Shown here: positions 49,552 to 62,523 of the stretch, one piece after another
Numbering within the stretch: the stretch's first letter is position 1
How the letters are laid out: each line of letters begins with the position of its first letter
Assembly (NCBI GenBank): GCA_036926305.1
Contig: JAXCHB010000234.1
Span: 620,001-684,000 of the forward strand
Direction: 5' to 3'
Source: Uropetala carovei
Taxonomy: Eukaryota > Arthropoda > Insecta > Odonata > Petaluridae
Length of the DNA: 64,000 bases
Translations under genes and position numbers: made by a program
The notes under the pieces: generated by a model
What the model was told of the DNA's origin: nothing
The model's database searches: none
Seen by the model: the letters and a program-made list of their open reading frames with translations, nothing else

Positions 49552-51818
49552 TTGGAAATTTTTTTGAAATTTTTTTTCGAAAATTTTTTTTCGAAATTTT
49601 TTTTCGAAAATTTTTTTCAAAATTTTTTTCGAAAATTTTTTTTCGAAATTTTTTTTGAGAATATTTTTGAAAATTTTTTTCGAAAATTTTTTTTCGAAAA
49701 TTTTTTTCTGAATTATTTTCGAAATTTTTTTTTCAAAATTTTTTTCAAAATTTTTTTCAAATTGTTTTTCGAAATTTTTTTTTTGAAATTTTTTTCGAAA
49801 ATTTTTTTCGTAAATTTTTTTTCGAAAATTTTTTCAAATTTTTTTTCGAAAATTTTTTTTCGAAATTTTTTTCGAAAATTTTTTTGAAAATTTTTTTCGA
49901 CAAATTTTTTCGAAAATTTTTTTTCGAAAATTTTTTTTAAATTTTTTTCGAAAATTTTTTTCGAAAATTTTTTTTCCGAAATTTTTTCGAAAATTTTTTT
50001 TAAAATTTTTTTCGAAAAATTTTTTTCCAAAATTTTTTCGAAAATTTTTTAGAAAATTTATTTCGAAATTTTTTTCGAAATTTTTTTTCAAAATTTTTTT
50101 CCAAAATTTTTTCGAAAATTTTTTTCAAAATTTTTTTCGAAAATTTTTTTTGGAATTTTTTTCGAAAGTTTTTTTCAAAATTTTTTTCGAAAATTTTTTT
50201 CAAAATTTTTTTCGAAAAATTTTTTTCCAAAATTTTTTCGAAAATTTTTTTGAAAATTTTTTTCGAAATTTTTTTTCAAAATTTTTTTTCAAAATTTTTT
50301 CGAAAATTTTTTTTCGAAAATTTTTTTTCAAAAATTTCTTTGAAAATTTTTTTCCAAAATTTTTTCGAAAATTTTTTTCAAAATTTTTTTCGAAATTTTT
50401 TTTCAAAATTTTTTTTGAAATTTTTTTCGAAATTTTTTTCGAAATTTTTTTTCAAAATTTTTTTTCAAAATTTTTTCGAAAATTTTTTTCAAAATTTTTT
50501 TCGAAAATTTTTTTCAAAATTTTTTACCAAAATTTTTTCAAAAATTTTTTTGAAAATTTTTTTCGGAATTTTTTTCGAAAATTATTTATGGAAATTTTTT
50601 TCGAAAATTTTTTTCAAAATTTTTTTCGAAATTTCTTTCGAAAATTTTTTTTCGAAATTTTTTTCGAAAATTTTTTCGAAAATTTTTTTCAAATTTTTTT
50701 TCGAAATTTTTTTTCAAAATTTTTTTCGAAATTTTTTTTCAAAATTTTTTTCGAAATTTTTTTTCAAAATTTTTTTCGAAATTTTTTTTCAAAATTTTTT
50801 TTCAAAATTTTTTTCGAAAATTTTTTTTCGAAAATTTTTTTCTAAATTATTCTCGAACATTTTTTTTGAAAATTTTTTTTGAAAATTTTTTTCGAAAATC
50901 TTTTCGAAAATTTTTTTCAAAATTTTTTTCGAAATTTTTTTTCAAAATTTTTTTCGAAATTTTTTTTCGAAATTTTTTTCGAAAATTTTTTTCAAAATTT
51001 TTTTCGAAAAATTTTTTTCCAAAATTTTTTCGAAAATTTTTTTGAAAATTTTTTTCGGAATTTTTTTTCAAAATTTTTTTTCAAAATTTTTTTTCAAAAT
51101 TTTTTTCGAAAAATTTTTTTCAAAATTTTTTCGAAAATTTTTTTTCGAAAATTTTTTTCAAAATTTTTTCGAAAATTTTTTTTCGTAATTTTTTTTGAAA
51201 ATTTTTTTTCGAAATTTTTTTCGAAAATTTTTTTGAAAATTTTTTTCAAAATTTTTTTCGAAAATTTTTTTAAAATTTTTTTTCGAAATTTTTTTTCAAA
51301 ATTTTTTTCGAAATTTTTTTTCAAAATTTTTTTTCGAAATATTTTTCGAAAATTTTTTTCGAAAATTTTTTTTCGAAAATTTTTTTCTAAATTATTTTGA
51401 AAAATTTTTTTTCAAAATTTTTTTTGAAAATTTTTTTTGGAAAAATTTTTTTCCAAAATTTTTTCGAAAATTTTTTTGAAAATTTTTTTCGAAATTTTTT
51501 TTCAAAATTTTTTTTCGAAATTTTTTTCGAAAATTTTTTTAAAAATTTTTTTCGAAATTTTTTTTCAAAATTTTTTTTTTGAAACTTTTTTCGAAAATTT
51601 TTTTGAAAACTTTTTTTGAAATTTTTTTTCCAAATTTTTTTTCAAAATTTTTTTCGAAATTTTTTTAAAAAATTTTTTTCGAAAATTTTTTTTCGAGATT
51701 TTTTTCGAAAATTTTTTTGAAAATTTTTTTCGAAATTTTTTTTCAAATTTTCTTTCGAAAATTTTTTTCATAATTTTTTTCGAAATTTTTTTCGAAAATT
51801 TTTTTCGAAAATTTTTTT
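49552..51818. repeat. H4 block a1 (2,267 bp)
   Basis: A standard a1 block with the a1 shortening near 50695. Confidence 0.9.
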
Positions 51819-54655
51819 TTGGAAATTTTTTTGAAATTTTTTTTCGAAAATTTTTTTTCGAAATTTTTTTTCGAAAATTTTTTTCAAAATTTTTTTCGAA
51901 AATTTTTTTTCGAAATTTTTTTTGAGAATATTTTTGAAAATTTTTTTCGAAAATATTTTTTCGAAAATTTTTTTCTGAATTATTTTCGAAATTTTTTTTT
52001 CAAAATTTTTTTCAAAATTTTTTTCAAATTGTTTTTCGAAATTTTTTTTTTGAAATTTTTTTCGAAAATTTTTTTCGTAAATTTTTTTTCGAAAATTTTT
52101 TCAAATTTTTTTTCGAAAATTTTTTTTCGAAATTTTTTTCGAAAATTTTTTTGAAAATTTTTTTCGACAAATTTTTTCGAAAATTTTTTTTCGAAAATTT
52201 TTTTTAAATTTTTTTCGAAAATTTTTTTCGAAAATTTTTTTTCCGAAATTTTTTTCGAAAATTTTTTTTAAAATTTTTTTCGAAAAATTTTTTTCCAAAA
52301 TTTTTTCGAAAATTTTTTAGAAAATTTATTTCGAAATTTTTTTCGAAATTTTTTTTCAAAATTTTTTTCCAAAATTTTTTCGAAAATTTTTTTCAAAATT
52401 TTTTTGGAAAATTTTTTTTGGAATTTTTTTCGAAAGTTTTTTTCAAAATTTTTTTCGAAAATTTTTTTCAAAATTTTTTTCGAAAAATTTTTTTCCAAAA
52501 TTTTTTCGAAAATTTTTTTGAAAATTTTTTTCGAAATTTTTTTTCAAAATTTTTTTTCGAAAATTTTTTTTCAAAAATTTCTTTGAAAATTTTTTTCAAA
52601 ATTTTTTTCGAAAATTTTTTTCTAAATTATTGTCGAACATTTTTTTTGAAAATTTTTTTTCGAAAATTTTTTCGAAAATTTTTTTCAAAATTTTTTTCGA
52701 AATTTTTTTTCAAAATTTTTTTCGACAAATTTTTTCGAAAATTTTTTTTCGAAAATTTTTTTTAAATTTTTTTCGAAAATTTTTTTCGAAAATTTTTTTT
52801 CCGAAATTTTTTTCGAAAATTTTTTTTAAAATTTTTTTCGAAAAATTTTTTTCCAAAATTTTTTCGAAAATTTTTTAGAAAATTTATTTCGAAATTTTTT
52901 TCGAAATTTTTTTCGAAATTTTTTTTCAAAATTTTTTTCCAAAATTTTTTCGAAAATTTTTTTCAAAATTTTTTTCGAAAATTTTTTTTGGAATTTTTTT
53001 CGAAAGTTTTTTTCAAAATTTTTTTCGAAAATTTTTTTCAAAATTTTTTTCGAAAAATTTTTTTCCAAAATTTTTTCGAAAATTTTTTTGAAAATTTTTT
53101 TCGAAATTTTTTTTCAAAATTTTTTTTCAAAATTTTTTCGAAAATTTTTTTTCGAAAATTTTTTTTCAAAAATTTCTTTGAAAATTTTTTTCCAAAATTT
53201 TTTCGAAAATTTTTTTCAAAATTTTTTTCGAAATTTTTTTTCAAAATTTTTTTTGAAATTTTTTTCGAAATTTTTTTCGAAATTTTTTTTCAAAATTTTT
53301 TTTCAAAATTTTTTCGAAAATTTTTTTCAAAATTTTTTTCGAAAATTTTTTTCAAAATTTTTTACCAAAATTTTTTCAAAAATTTTTTTGAAAATTTTTT
53401 TCGGAATTTTTTTCGAAAATTATTTATGGAAATTTTTTTCGAAAATTTTTTTCAAATTTTTTTCGAAATTTCTTTCGAAAATTTTTTTTCGAAATTTTTT
53501 TCGAAAATTTTTTCGAAAATTTTTTTCAAAATTTTTTTCGAAATTTTTTTTCAAAATTTTTTTCGAAATTTTTTTTCAAAATTTTTTTCGAAATTTTTTT
53601 TCAAAATTTTTTTCGAAATTTTTTTTCAAAATTTTTTTTCAAAATTTTTTTCGAAAATTTTTTTTCGAAAATTTTTTTCTAAATTATTCTCGAACATTTT
53701 TTTTGAAAATTTTTTTTGAAAATTTTTTTCGAAAATCTTTTCGAAAATTTTTTTCAAAATTTTTTTCGAAATTTTTTTTCAAAATTTTTTTCGAAATTTT
53801 TTTTCGAAATTTTTTTCGAAAATTTTTTTCAAAATTTTTTTCGAAAAATTTTTTTCCAAAATTTTTTCGAAAATTTTTTTGAAAATTTTTTTCGGAATTT
53901 TTTTTCAAAATTTTTTTTCAAAATTTTTTTTCAAAATTTTTTTCGAAAAATTTTTTTCAAAATTTTTTCGAAAATTTTTTTTCGAAAATTTTTTTCAAAA
54001 TTTTTTCGAAAATTTTTTTTCGTAATTTTTTTTGAAAATTTTTTTTCGAAATTTTTTTCGAAAATTTTTTTGAAAATTTTTTTCAAAATTTTTTTCGAAA
54101 ATTTTTTTAAAATTTTTTTTCGAAATTTTTTTTCAAAATTTTTTTCGAAATTTTTTTTCAAAATTTTTTTTCGAAATATTTTTCGAAAATTTTTTTCGAA
54201 AATTTTTTTTCGAAAATTTTTTTCTAAATTATTTTGAAAAATTTTTTTTCAAAATTTTTTTTGAAAATTTTTTTTGGAAAAATTTTTTTCCAAAATTTTT
54301 TCGAAAATTTTTTTGAAAATTTTTTTCGAAATTTTTTTTCAAAATTTTTTTTCGAAATTTTTTTCGAAAATTTTTTTAAAAATTTTTTTCGAAATTTTTT
54401 TTCAAAATTTTTTTTTTGAAACTTTTTTCGAAAATTTTTTTGAAAACTTTTTTTGAAATTTTTTTTCCAAATTTTTTTTCAAAATTTTTTTCGAAATTTT
54501 TTTAAAAAATTTTTTTCGAAAATTTTTTTTCGAGATTTTTTTCGAAAATTTTTTTGAAAATTTTTTTCGAAATTTTTTTTCAAATTTTCTTTCGAAAATT
54601 TTTTTCATAATTTTTTTCGAAATTTTTTTCGAAAATTTTTTTCGAAAATTTTTTT
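51819..54655. repeat. H4 block b1 (2,837 bp)
   Basis: A b block lacking one 14-bp monomer near 52607, just before the CTAAATTATTGTCGAAC marker. H3 b1 lacks the same monomer, but H1, H2 and H5 retain it. This suggests H3 and H4 are closest relatives here. Confidence 0.88.
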
Positions 54656-55138
54656 TTGGAAATTTTTTTGAAATTTTTTTTCGAAAATTTTTTTTCGAAA
54701 TTTTTTTTCGAAAATTTTTTTCAAAATTTTTTTCGAAAATTTTTTTTCGAAATTTTTTTTGAGAATATTTTTGAAAATTTTTTTCGAAAATTTTTTTGAA
54801 AATTTTTTTCGAAATTTTTTTTCAAAATTTTTTTTCGAAATTTTTTTCGAAAATTTTTTTAAAAATTTTTTTCGAAATTTTTTTTCAAAATTTTTTTTTT
54901 GAAACTTTTTTCGAAAATTTTTTTGAAAACTTTTTTTGAAATTTTTTTTCCAAATTTTTTTTCAAAATTTTTTTCGAAATTTTTTTAAAAAATTTTTTTC
55001 GAAAATTTTTTTTCGAGATTTTTTTCGAAAATTTTTTTGAAAATTTTTTTCGAAATTTTTTTTCAAATTTTCTTTCGAAAATTTTTTTCATAATTTTTTT
55101 CGAAATTTTTTTCGAAAATTTTTTTCGAAAATTTTTTT
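54656..55138. repeat. H4 c block
   Basis: A standard 483-bp c block between b1 and a2. Confidence 0.88.
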
Positions 55139-57406
55139 TTGGAAATTTTTTTGAAATTTTTTTTCGAAAATTTTTTTTCGAAATTTTTTTTCGAAAATTT
55201 TTTTCAAAATTTTTTTCGAAAATTTTTTTTCGAAATTTTTTTTGAGAATATTTTTGAAAGTTTTTTTCGAAAATTTTTTTTCGAAAATTTTTTTCTGAAT
55301 TATTTTCGAAATTTTTTTTTCAAAATTTTTTTCAAAATTTTTTTCAAATTGTTTTTCGAAATTTTTTTTTTGAAATTTTTTTCGAAAATTTTTTTCGTAA
55401 ATTTTTTTTCGAAAATTTTTTCAAATTTTTTTTCGAAAATTTTTTTTCGAAATTTTTTTCGAAAATTTTTTTGAAAATTTTTTTCGACAAATTTTTTCGA
55501 AAATTTTTTTTCGAAAATTTTTTTTAAATTTTTTTCGAAAATTTTTTTCGAAAATTTTTTTTCCGAAATTTTTTCGAAAATTTTTTTTAAAATTTTTTTC
55601 GAAAAATTTTTTTCCAAAATTTTTTCGAAAATTTTTTAGAAAATTTATTTCGAAATTTTTTTCGAAATTTTTTTTCAAAATTTTTTTCCAAAATTTTTTC
55701 GAAAATTTTTTTCAAAATTTTTTTCGAAAATTTTTTTTGGAATTTTTTTCGAAAGTTTTTTTCAAAATTTTTTTCGAAAATTTTTTTCAAAATTTTTTTC
55801 GAAAAATTTTTTTCCAAAATTTTTTCGAAAATTTTTTTGAAAATTTTTTTCGAAATTTTTTTTCAAAATTTTTTTTCAAAATTTTTGCGAAAATTTTTTT
55901 TCGAAAATTTTTTTTCAAAAATTTCTTTGAAAATTTTTTTCCAAAATTTTTTCGAAAATTTTTTTCAAAATTTTTTTCGAAATTTTTTTTCAAAATTTTT
56001 TTTGAAATTTTTTTCGAAATTTTTTTCGAAATTTTTTTCGAAAATTATTTATGGAAATTTTTTTCGAAAATTTTTTTCAAAATTTTTTTCGAAAATTTTT
56101 TTCAAAATTTTTTACCAAAATTTTTTCAAAAATTTTTTTGAAAATTTTTTTCGGAATTTTTTTCGAAAATTATTTATGGAAATTTTTTTCGAAAATTTTT
56201 TTCAAAATTTTTTTCGAAATTTCTTTCGAAAATTTTTTTTCGAAATTTTTTTCGAAAATTTTTTCGAAAATTTTTTTCAAAATTTTTTTCGAAATTTTTT
56301 TTCAAAATTTTTTTCGAAATTTTTTTTCAAAATTTTTTTCGAAATTTTTTTTCAAAATTTTTTTCGAAATTTTTTTTCAAAATTTTTTTTCAAAATTTTT
56401 TTCGAAAATTTTTTTTCGAAAATTTTTTTCTAAATTATTCTCGAACATTTTTTTTGAAAATTTTTTTTGAAAATTTTTTTCGAAAATCTTTTCGAAAATT
56501 TTTTTCAAAATTTTTTTCGAAATTTTTTTTCAAAATTTTTTTCGAAATTTTTTTTCGAAATTTTTTTCGAAAATTTTTTTCAAAATTTTTTTCGAAAAAT
56601 TTTTTTCCAAAATTTTTTCGAAAATTTTTTTGAAAATTTTTTTCGGAATTTTTTTTCAAAATTTTTTTTCAAAATTTTTTTTCAAAATTTTTTTCGAAAA
56701 ATTTTTTTCAAAATTTTTTCGAAAATTTTTTTTCGAAAATTTTTTTCAAAATTTTTTCGAAAATTTTTTTTCGTAATTTTTTTTGAAAATTTTTTTTCGA
56801 AATTTTTTTCGAAAATTTTTTTGAAAATTTTTTTCAAAATTTTTTTCGAAAATTTTTTTAAAATTTTTTTTCGAAATTTTTTTTCAAAATTTTTTTCGAA
56901 ATTTTTTTTCAAAATTTTTTTTCGAAATATTTTTCGAAAATTTTTTTCGAAAATTTTTTTTCGAAAATTTTTTTCTAAATTATTTTGAAAAATTTTTTTT
57001 CAAAATTTTTTTTGAAAATTTTTTTTGGAAAAATTTTTTTCCAAAATTTTTTCGAAAATTTTTTTGAAAATTTTTTTCGAAATTTTTTTTCAAAATTTTT
57101 TTTCGAAATTTTTTTCGAAAATTTTTTTAAAAATTTTTTTCGAAATTTTTTTTCAAAATTTTTTTTTTGAAACTTTTTTCGAAAATTTTTTTGATAACTT
57201 TTTTTGAAATTTTTTTTCCAAATTTTTTTTCAAAATTTTTTTCGAAATTTTTTTAAAAAATTTTTTTCGAAAATTTTTTTTCGAGATTTTTTTCGAAAAT
57301 TTTTTTGAAAATTTTTTTCGAAATTTTTTTTCAAATTTTCTTTCGAAAATTTTTTTCATAATTTTTTTCGAAATTTTTTTCGAAAATTTTTTTCGAAAAT
57401 TTTTTT
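55139..57406. repeat. H4 block a2 (2,268 bp) with a transplanted patch
   Basis: It carries the a2 variants GAAAGT, TGCGAAA (near 55887) and GATAAC (near 57192). Near 56030-56085 about 40 bp of the usual C-A4-T8 monomers is replaced by a second copy of the ATTTATGGAAA monomer and its neighbours. Their normal single location is near 56167. Net length changes by only +1 bp, which is what a short conversion-like replacement would give. Confidence 0.87.
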
Positions 57407-60256
57407 TTGGAAATTTTTTTGAAATTTTTTTTCGAAAATTTTTTTTCGAAATTTTTTTTCGAAAATTTTTTTCAAAATTTTTTTCGAAAATTTTTTTTCG
57501 AAATTTTTTTTGAGAATATTTTTGAAAATTTTTTTCGAAAATATTTTTTCGAAAATTTTTTTCTGAATTATTTTCGAAATTTTTTTTTCAAAATTTTTTT
57601 CAAAATTTTTTTCAAATTGTTTTTCGAAATTTTTTTTTTGAAATTTTTTTCGAAAATTTTTTTCGTAAATTTTTTTTCGAAAATTTTTTCAAATTTTTTT
57701 TCGAAAATTTTTTTTCGAAATTTTTTTCGAAAATTTTTTTGAAAATTTTTTTCGACAAATTTTTTCGAAAATTTTTTTTCGAAAATTTTTTTTAAATTTT
57801 TTTCGAAAATTTTTTTCGAAAATTTTTTTTCCGAAATTTTTTTCGAAAATTTTTTTTAAAATTTTTTTCGAAAAATTTTTTTCCAAAATTTTTTCGAAAA
57901 TTTTTTAGAAAATTTATTTCGAAATTTTTTTCGAAATTTTTTTTCAAAATTTTTTTCCAAAATTTTTTCGAAAATTTTTTTCAAAATTTTTTTGGAAAAT
58001 TTTTTTTGGAATTTTTTTCGAAAGTTTTTTTCAAAATTTTTTTCGAAAATTTTTTTCAAAATTTTTTTCGAAAAATTTTTTTCCAAAATTTTTTCGAAAA
58101 TTTTTTTGAAAATTTTTTTCGAAATTATTTTTCAAAATTTTTTTTCGAAAATTTTTTTTCAAAAATTTCTTTGAAAATTTTTTTCAAAATTTTTTTCGAA
58201 AATTTTTTTTCGAAAATTTTTTTCTAAATTATTGTCGAACATTTTTTTTGAAAATTTTTTTTCGAAAATTTTTTCGAAAATTTTTTTCAAAATTTTTTTC
58301 GAAATTTTTTTTCAAAATTTTTTTCGACAAATTTTTTCGAAAATTTTTTTTCGAAAATTTTTTTTAAATTTTTTTCGAAAATTTTTTTCGAAAATTTTTT
58401 TTCCGAAATTTTTTTCGAAAATTTTTTTTAAAATTTTTTTCGAAAAATTTTTTTCCAAAATTTTTTCGAAAATTTTTTAGAAAATTTATTTCGAAATTTT
58501 TTTCGAAATTTTTTTCGAAATTTTTTTTCAAAATTTTTTTCCAAAATTTTTTCGAAAATTTTTTTCAAAATTTTTTTCGAAAATTTTTTTTGGAATTTTT
58601 TTCGAAAGTTTTTTTCAAAATTTTTTTCGAAAATTTTTTTCAAAATTTTTTTCGAAAAATTTTTTTCCAAAATTTTTTCGAAAATTTTTTTGAAAATTTT
58701 TTTCGAAATTTTTTTTCAAAATTTTTTTTCAAAATTTTTTCGAAAATTTTTTTTCGAAAATTTTTTTTCAAAAATTTCTTTGAAAATTTTTTTCCAAAAT
58801 TTTTTCGAAAATTTTTTTCAAAATTTTTTTCGAAATTTTTTTTCAAAATTTTTTTTGAAATTTTTTTCGAAATTTTTTTCGAAATTTTTTTCAAAATTTT
58901 TTTTCAAAATTTTTTCGAAAATTTTTTTCAAAATTTTTTTCGAAAATTTTTTTCAAAATTTTTTACCAAAATTTTTTCAAAAATTTTTTTGAAAATTTTT
59001 TTCGGAATTTTTTTCGAAAATTATTTATGGAAATTTTTTTCGAAAATTTTTTTCAAATTTTTTTCGAAATTTCTTTCGAAAATTTTTTTTCGAAATTTTT
59101 TTCGAAAATTTTTTCGAAAATTTTTTTCAAAATTTTTTTCGAAATTTTTTTTCAAAATTTTTTTCGAAATTTTTTTTCAAAATTTTTTTCGAAATTTTTT
59201 TTCAAAATTTTTTTCGAAATTTTTTTTCAAAATTTTTTTTCAAAATTTTTTTCGAAAATTTTTTTTCGAAAATTTTTTTCTAAATTATTCTCGAACATTT
59301 TTTTTGAAAATTTTTTTTGAAAATTTTTTTCGAAAATCTTTTCGAAAATTTTTTTCAAAATTTTTTTCGAAATTTTTTTTCAAAATTTTTTTCGAAATTT
59401 TTTTTCGAAATTTTTTTCGAAAATTTTTTTCAAAATTTTTTTCGAAAAATTTTTTTCCAAAATTTTTTCGAAAATTTTTTTGAAAATTTTTTTCGGAATT
59501 TTTTTTCAAAATTTTTTTTCAAAATTTTTTTTCAAAATTTTTTTCGAAAAATTTTTTTCAAAATTTTTTCGAAAATTTTTTTTCGAAAATTTTTTTCAAA
59601 ATTTTTTCGAAAATTTTTTTTCGTAATTTTTTTTGAAAATTTTTTTTCGAAATTTTTTTCGAAAATTTTTTTGAAAATTTTTTTCAAAATTTTTTTCGAA
59701 AATTTTTTTAAAATTTTTTTTCGAAATTTTTTTTCAAAATTTTTTTCGAAATTTTTTTTCAAAATTTTTTTTCGAAATATTTTTCGAAAATTTTTTTCGA
59801 AAATTTTTTTTCGAAAATTTTTTTCTAAATTATTTTGAAAAATTTTTTTTCAAAATTTTTTTTGAAAATTTTTTTTGGAAAAATTTTTTTCCAAAATTTT
59901 TTCGAAAATTTTTTTGAAAATTTTTTTCGAAATTTTTTTTCAAAATTTTTTTTCGAAATTTTTTTCGAAAATTTTTTTAAAAATTTTTTTCGAAATTTTT
60001 TTTCAAAATTTTTTTTTTGAAACTTTTTTCGAAAATTTTTTTGAAAACTTTTTTTGAAATTTTTTTTCCAAATTTTTTTTCAAAATTTTTTTCGAAATTT
60101 TTTTAAAAAATTTTTTTCGAAAATTTTTTTTCGAGATTTTTTTCGAAAATTTTTTTGAAAATTTTTTTCGAAATTTTTTTTCAAATTTTCTTTCGAAAAT
60201 TTTTTTCATAATTTTTTTCGAAATTTTTTTCGAAAATTTTTTTCGAAAATTTTTTT
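57407..60256. repeat. H4 block b2, full length (2,850 bp)
   Basis: In H1 to H3 this position holds b' followed by c, but here b is complete and c is absent. It shares GAAATTATT (near 58128) with the b' blocks but lacks their AAAAGTTTTT change. It is one T shorter near 58888. It is thus the best candidate for the undeleted relative from which b' arose. Confidence 0.9.
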
Positions 60257-62523
60257 TTGGAAATTTTTTTGAAATTTTTTTTCGAAAATTTTTTTTCGAA
60301 ATTTTTTTTCGAAAATTTTTTTCAAAATTTTTTTTGGAAATTTTTTTTCGAAATTTTTTTTGAGAATATTTTTGAAAATTTTTTTCGAAAATTTTTTTTC
60401 GAAAATTTTTTTCTGAATTATTTTCGAAATTTTTTTTTCAAAATTTTTTTCAAAATTTTTTTCAAATTGTTTTTCGAAATTTTTTTTTTGAAATTTTTTT
60501 CGAAAATTTTTTTCGTAAATTTTTTTTCGAAAATTTTTTCAAATTTTTTTTCGAAAATTTTTTTTCGAAATTTTTTTCGAAAATTTTTTTGAAAATTTTT
60601 TTCGACAAATTTTTTCGAAAATTTTTTTTCGAAAATTTTTTTTAAATTTTTTTCGAAAATTTTTTTCGAAAATTTTTTTTCCGAAATTTTTTCGAAAATT
60701 TTTTTTAAAATTTTTTTCGAAAAATTTTTTTCCAAAATTTTTTCGAAAATTTTTTAGAAAATTTATTTCGAAATTTTTTTCGAAATTTTTTTTCAAAATT
60801 TTTTTCCAAAATTTTTTCGAAAATTTTTTTCAAAATTTTTTTCGAAAATTTTTTTTGGAATTTTTTTCGAAAGTTTTTTTCAAAATTTTTTTCGAAAATT
60901 TTTTTCAAAATTTTTTTCGAAAAATTTTTTTCCAAAATTTTTTCGAAAATTTTTTTGAAAATTTTTTTCGAAATTTTTTTTCAAAATTTTTTTTCAAAAT
61001 TTTTTCGAAAATTTTTTTTCGAAAATTTTTTTTCAAAAATTTCTTTGAAAATTTTTTTCCAAAATTTTTTCGAAAATTTTTTTCAAAATTTTTTTCGAAA
61101 TTTTTTTTCAAAATTTTTTTTGAAATTTTTTTCGAAATTTTTTTCGAAATTTTTTTTCAAAATTTTTTTTCAAAATTTTTTCGAAAATTTTTTTCAAAAT
61201 TTTTTTCGAAAATTTTTTTCAAAATTTTTTACCAAAATTTTTTCAAAAATTTTTTTGAAAATTTTTTTCGGAATTTTTTTCGAAAATTATTTATGGAAAT
61301 TTTTTTCGAAAATTTTTTTCAAAATTTTTTTCGAAATTTCTTTCGAAAATTTTTTTTCGAAATTTTTTTCGAAAATTTTTTCGAAAATTTTTTTCAAAAT
61401 TTTTTTCGAAATTTTTTTTCAAAATTTTTTTCGAAATTTTTTTTCAAAATTTTTTTCGAAATTTTTTTTCAAAATTTTTTTCGAAATTTTTTTTCAAAAT
61501 TTTTTTTCAAAATTTTTTTCGAAAATTTTTTTTCGAAAATTTTTTTCTAAATTATTCTCGAACATTTTTTTTGAAATTTTTTTTTGAAAATTTTTTTCGA
61601 AAATCTTTTCGAAAATTTTTTTCAAAATTTTTTTCGAAATTTTTTTTCAAAATTTTTTTCGAAATTTTTTTTCGAAATTTTTTTCGAAAATTTTTTTCAA
61701 AATTTTTTTCGAAAAATTTTTTTCCAAAATTTTTTCGAAAATTTTTTTGAAAATTTTTTTCGGAATTTTTTTTCAAAATTTTTTTTCAAAATTTTTTTTC
61801 AAAATTTTTTTCGAAAAATTTTTTTCAAAATTTTTTCGAAAATTTTTTTTCGAAAATTTTTTTCAAAATTTTTTCGAAAATTTTTTTTCGTAATTTTTTT
61901 TGAAAATTTTTTTTCGAAATTTTTTTCGAAAATTTTTTTGAAAATTTTTTTCAAAATTTTTTTCGAAAATTTTTTTAAAATTTTTTTTCGAAATTTTTTT
62001 TCAAAATTTTTTTCGAAATTTTTTTTCAAAATTTTTTTTCGAAATATTTTTCGAAAATTTTTTTCGAAAATTTTTTTTCGAAAATTTTTTTCTAAATTAT
62101 TTTGAAAAATTTTTTTTCAAAATTTTTTTTGAAAATTTTTTTTGGAAAAATTTTTTTCCAAAATTTTTTCGAAAATTTTTTTGAAAATTTTTTTCGAAAT
62201 TTTTTTTCAAAATTTTTTTTCGAAATTTTTTTCGAAAATTTTTTTAAAAATTTTTTTCGAAATTTTTTTTCAAAATTTTTTTTTTGAAACTTTTTTCGAA
62301 AATTTTTTTGAAAACTTTTTTTGAAATTTTTTTTCCAAATTTTTTTTCAAAATTTTTTTCGAAATTTTTTTAAAAAATTTTTTTCGAAAATTTTTTTTCG
62401 AGATTTTTTTCGAAAATTTTTTTGAAAATTTTTTTCGAAATTTTTTTTCAAATTTTCTTTCGAAAATTTTTTTCATAATTTTTTTCGAAATTTTTTTCGA
62501 AAATTTTTTTCGAAAATTTTTTT
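60257..62523. repeat. H5 block a1 (2,267 bp)
   Basis: A standard-length a block with private changes: TGGAAA near 60335 replaces a CGAAAA junction, and an A is lost to T near 61576. It lacks the shortening before the 25-bp dimer run that marks the a1 blocks of H1 to H4. Confidence 0.88.
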
